NCBI GenBank assembly: GCA_041743105.1
Contig: JBGTNI010000052.1
Location: 1 to 21,058 of the forward strand
Direction: 5' to 3'
Length of the DNA: 21,058 bases
Origin: QHCE01 sp041743105
GTDB lineage: Bacteria > Actinomycetota > Actinomycetes > Mycobacteriales > QHCE01
The position numbers and the translations under genes are program-made. The notes beneath the pieces were generated by a model, which worked only from the letters and a program-made list of their open reading frames with translations, was not told the origin of the DNA and did no database searches. Positions 20,874-21,058 of this stretch are shown here, piece after piece (positions within the stretch are counted from its first letter, which is position 1; each line of letters starts with the position of its first letter).

Positions 20874-20952
20874 GACTTCCCCGCGGCTGACCTTCACCGT
20901 AATGGCGACGAGAAAAGAAGGTCAAGCAAGCGTTACCACTAAAGGTGAAACC

Positions 20953-21058
20953 GTGACTCACGCAACAGCAGCTCTGCCAGAACGGTTCACGACCGCGAGC
21001 TTTGGCCGACGCCTAGCCGCGCTGATCGTCGACTGTGTACTCAGCGCTGGCGTTGCTG
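20953..21058 (+). CDS. RDD family membrane protein (N-terminal part)
   Basis: The first ~35 residues of a protein cut by the window edge. TTASFGRRLAALIVDCVLSAG contains the Arg-Asp pattern and start of the first membrane helix of RDD-domain proteins, small multi-pass proteins of mostly unknown role. An RDD protein gene (Rv2219A) sits beside glnA1 in M. tuberculosis, which supports the call. GTG 20953 is preferred because AAAGGTG precedes it by about 5 nt; an in-frame ATG at 20902 would add 17 residues. The gene diverges from glnA over about 208 bp. Confidence 0.7.
   Translation, partial: MTHATAALPERFTTASFGRRLAALIVDCVLSAGVA

Overview
The window looks like a chromosomal segment of a high-GC Gram-positive bacterium (Actinomycetota), most likely a relative of the Mycobacteriales. 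The main reason is the order lysA, hom, thrC, thrB, rho, rpmE, prfA, prmC, which matches the core arrangement of Mycobacterium and its relatives. LysA, Hom, ThrC, ThrB, PrfA and GlnA also resemble the mycobacterial proteins closely. Supporting signs are many GTG and TTG starts, genes that seem to be read from leaderless mRNAs, a long Arg/Gly-rich insertion in Rho, and a GlnA with an adenylylation tyrosine next to an RDD membrane protein. The genus cannot be fixed from this sequence.

Layout. Positions 1-1477 hold a SAM methyltransferase and an unrecognised gene. They converge on a shared TTAA stop, look less GC-rich than the rest, and lie on the 3' side of a tRNA-Arg(CCG) gene (1548-1621, minus). 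Positions 1696-4085 (minus) carry a VapBC-type toxin-antitoxin pair and a two-gene DUF3105-DUF305 membrane-protein operon. Positions 4307-10982 hold the aspartate-family biosynthesis genes lysA, hom, thrC and thrB. Two opposite-strand insertions break this run: a YgeA/RacX-type amino acid racemase between lysA and hom, and a second VapBC-type pair between thrC and thrB. A gene-free stretch of about 350 bp then leads into rho, rpmE (L31), prfA (RF1) and prmC (which methylates RF1). Gene order then departs from Mycobacterium: xseB-xseA (exonuclease VII) on the minus strand, divergent ispH, a third VapBC-type pair with an AbrB-type antitoxin, glnA on the minus strand, and the start of an RDD protein at the right edge.

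How it fits together. The housekeeping content covers lysine/threonine synthesis, transcription and translation termination, DNA repair, isoprenoid synthesis and nitrogen assimilation. The unusual part is the accessory layer. Three unrelated type II toxin-antitoxin modules and a racemase sit between genes that are usually contiguous and co-directional. All three modules seem to share one promoter design: a -10 hexamer exactly 6 nt before an ATG, so the mRNA would be leaderless, with an inverted-repeat operator overlapping the promoter. I found no CRISPR array, insertion sequence, integrase or clearly novel multi-gene system. The best leads are the two operon interruptions, the repeats around the toxin-antitoxin modules, a possible leaderless leader peptide at thrB, and operator-like repeats upstream of hom and glnA.
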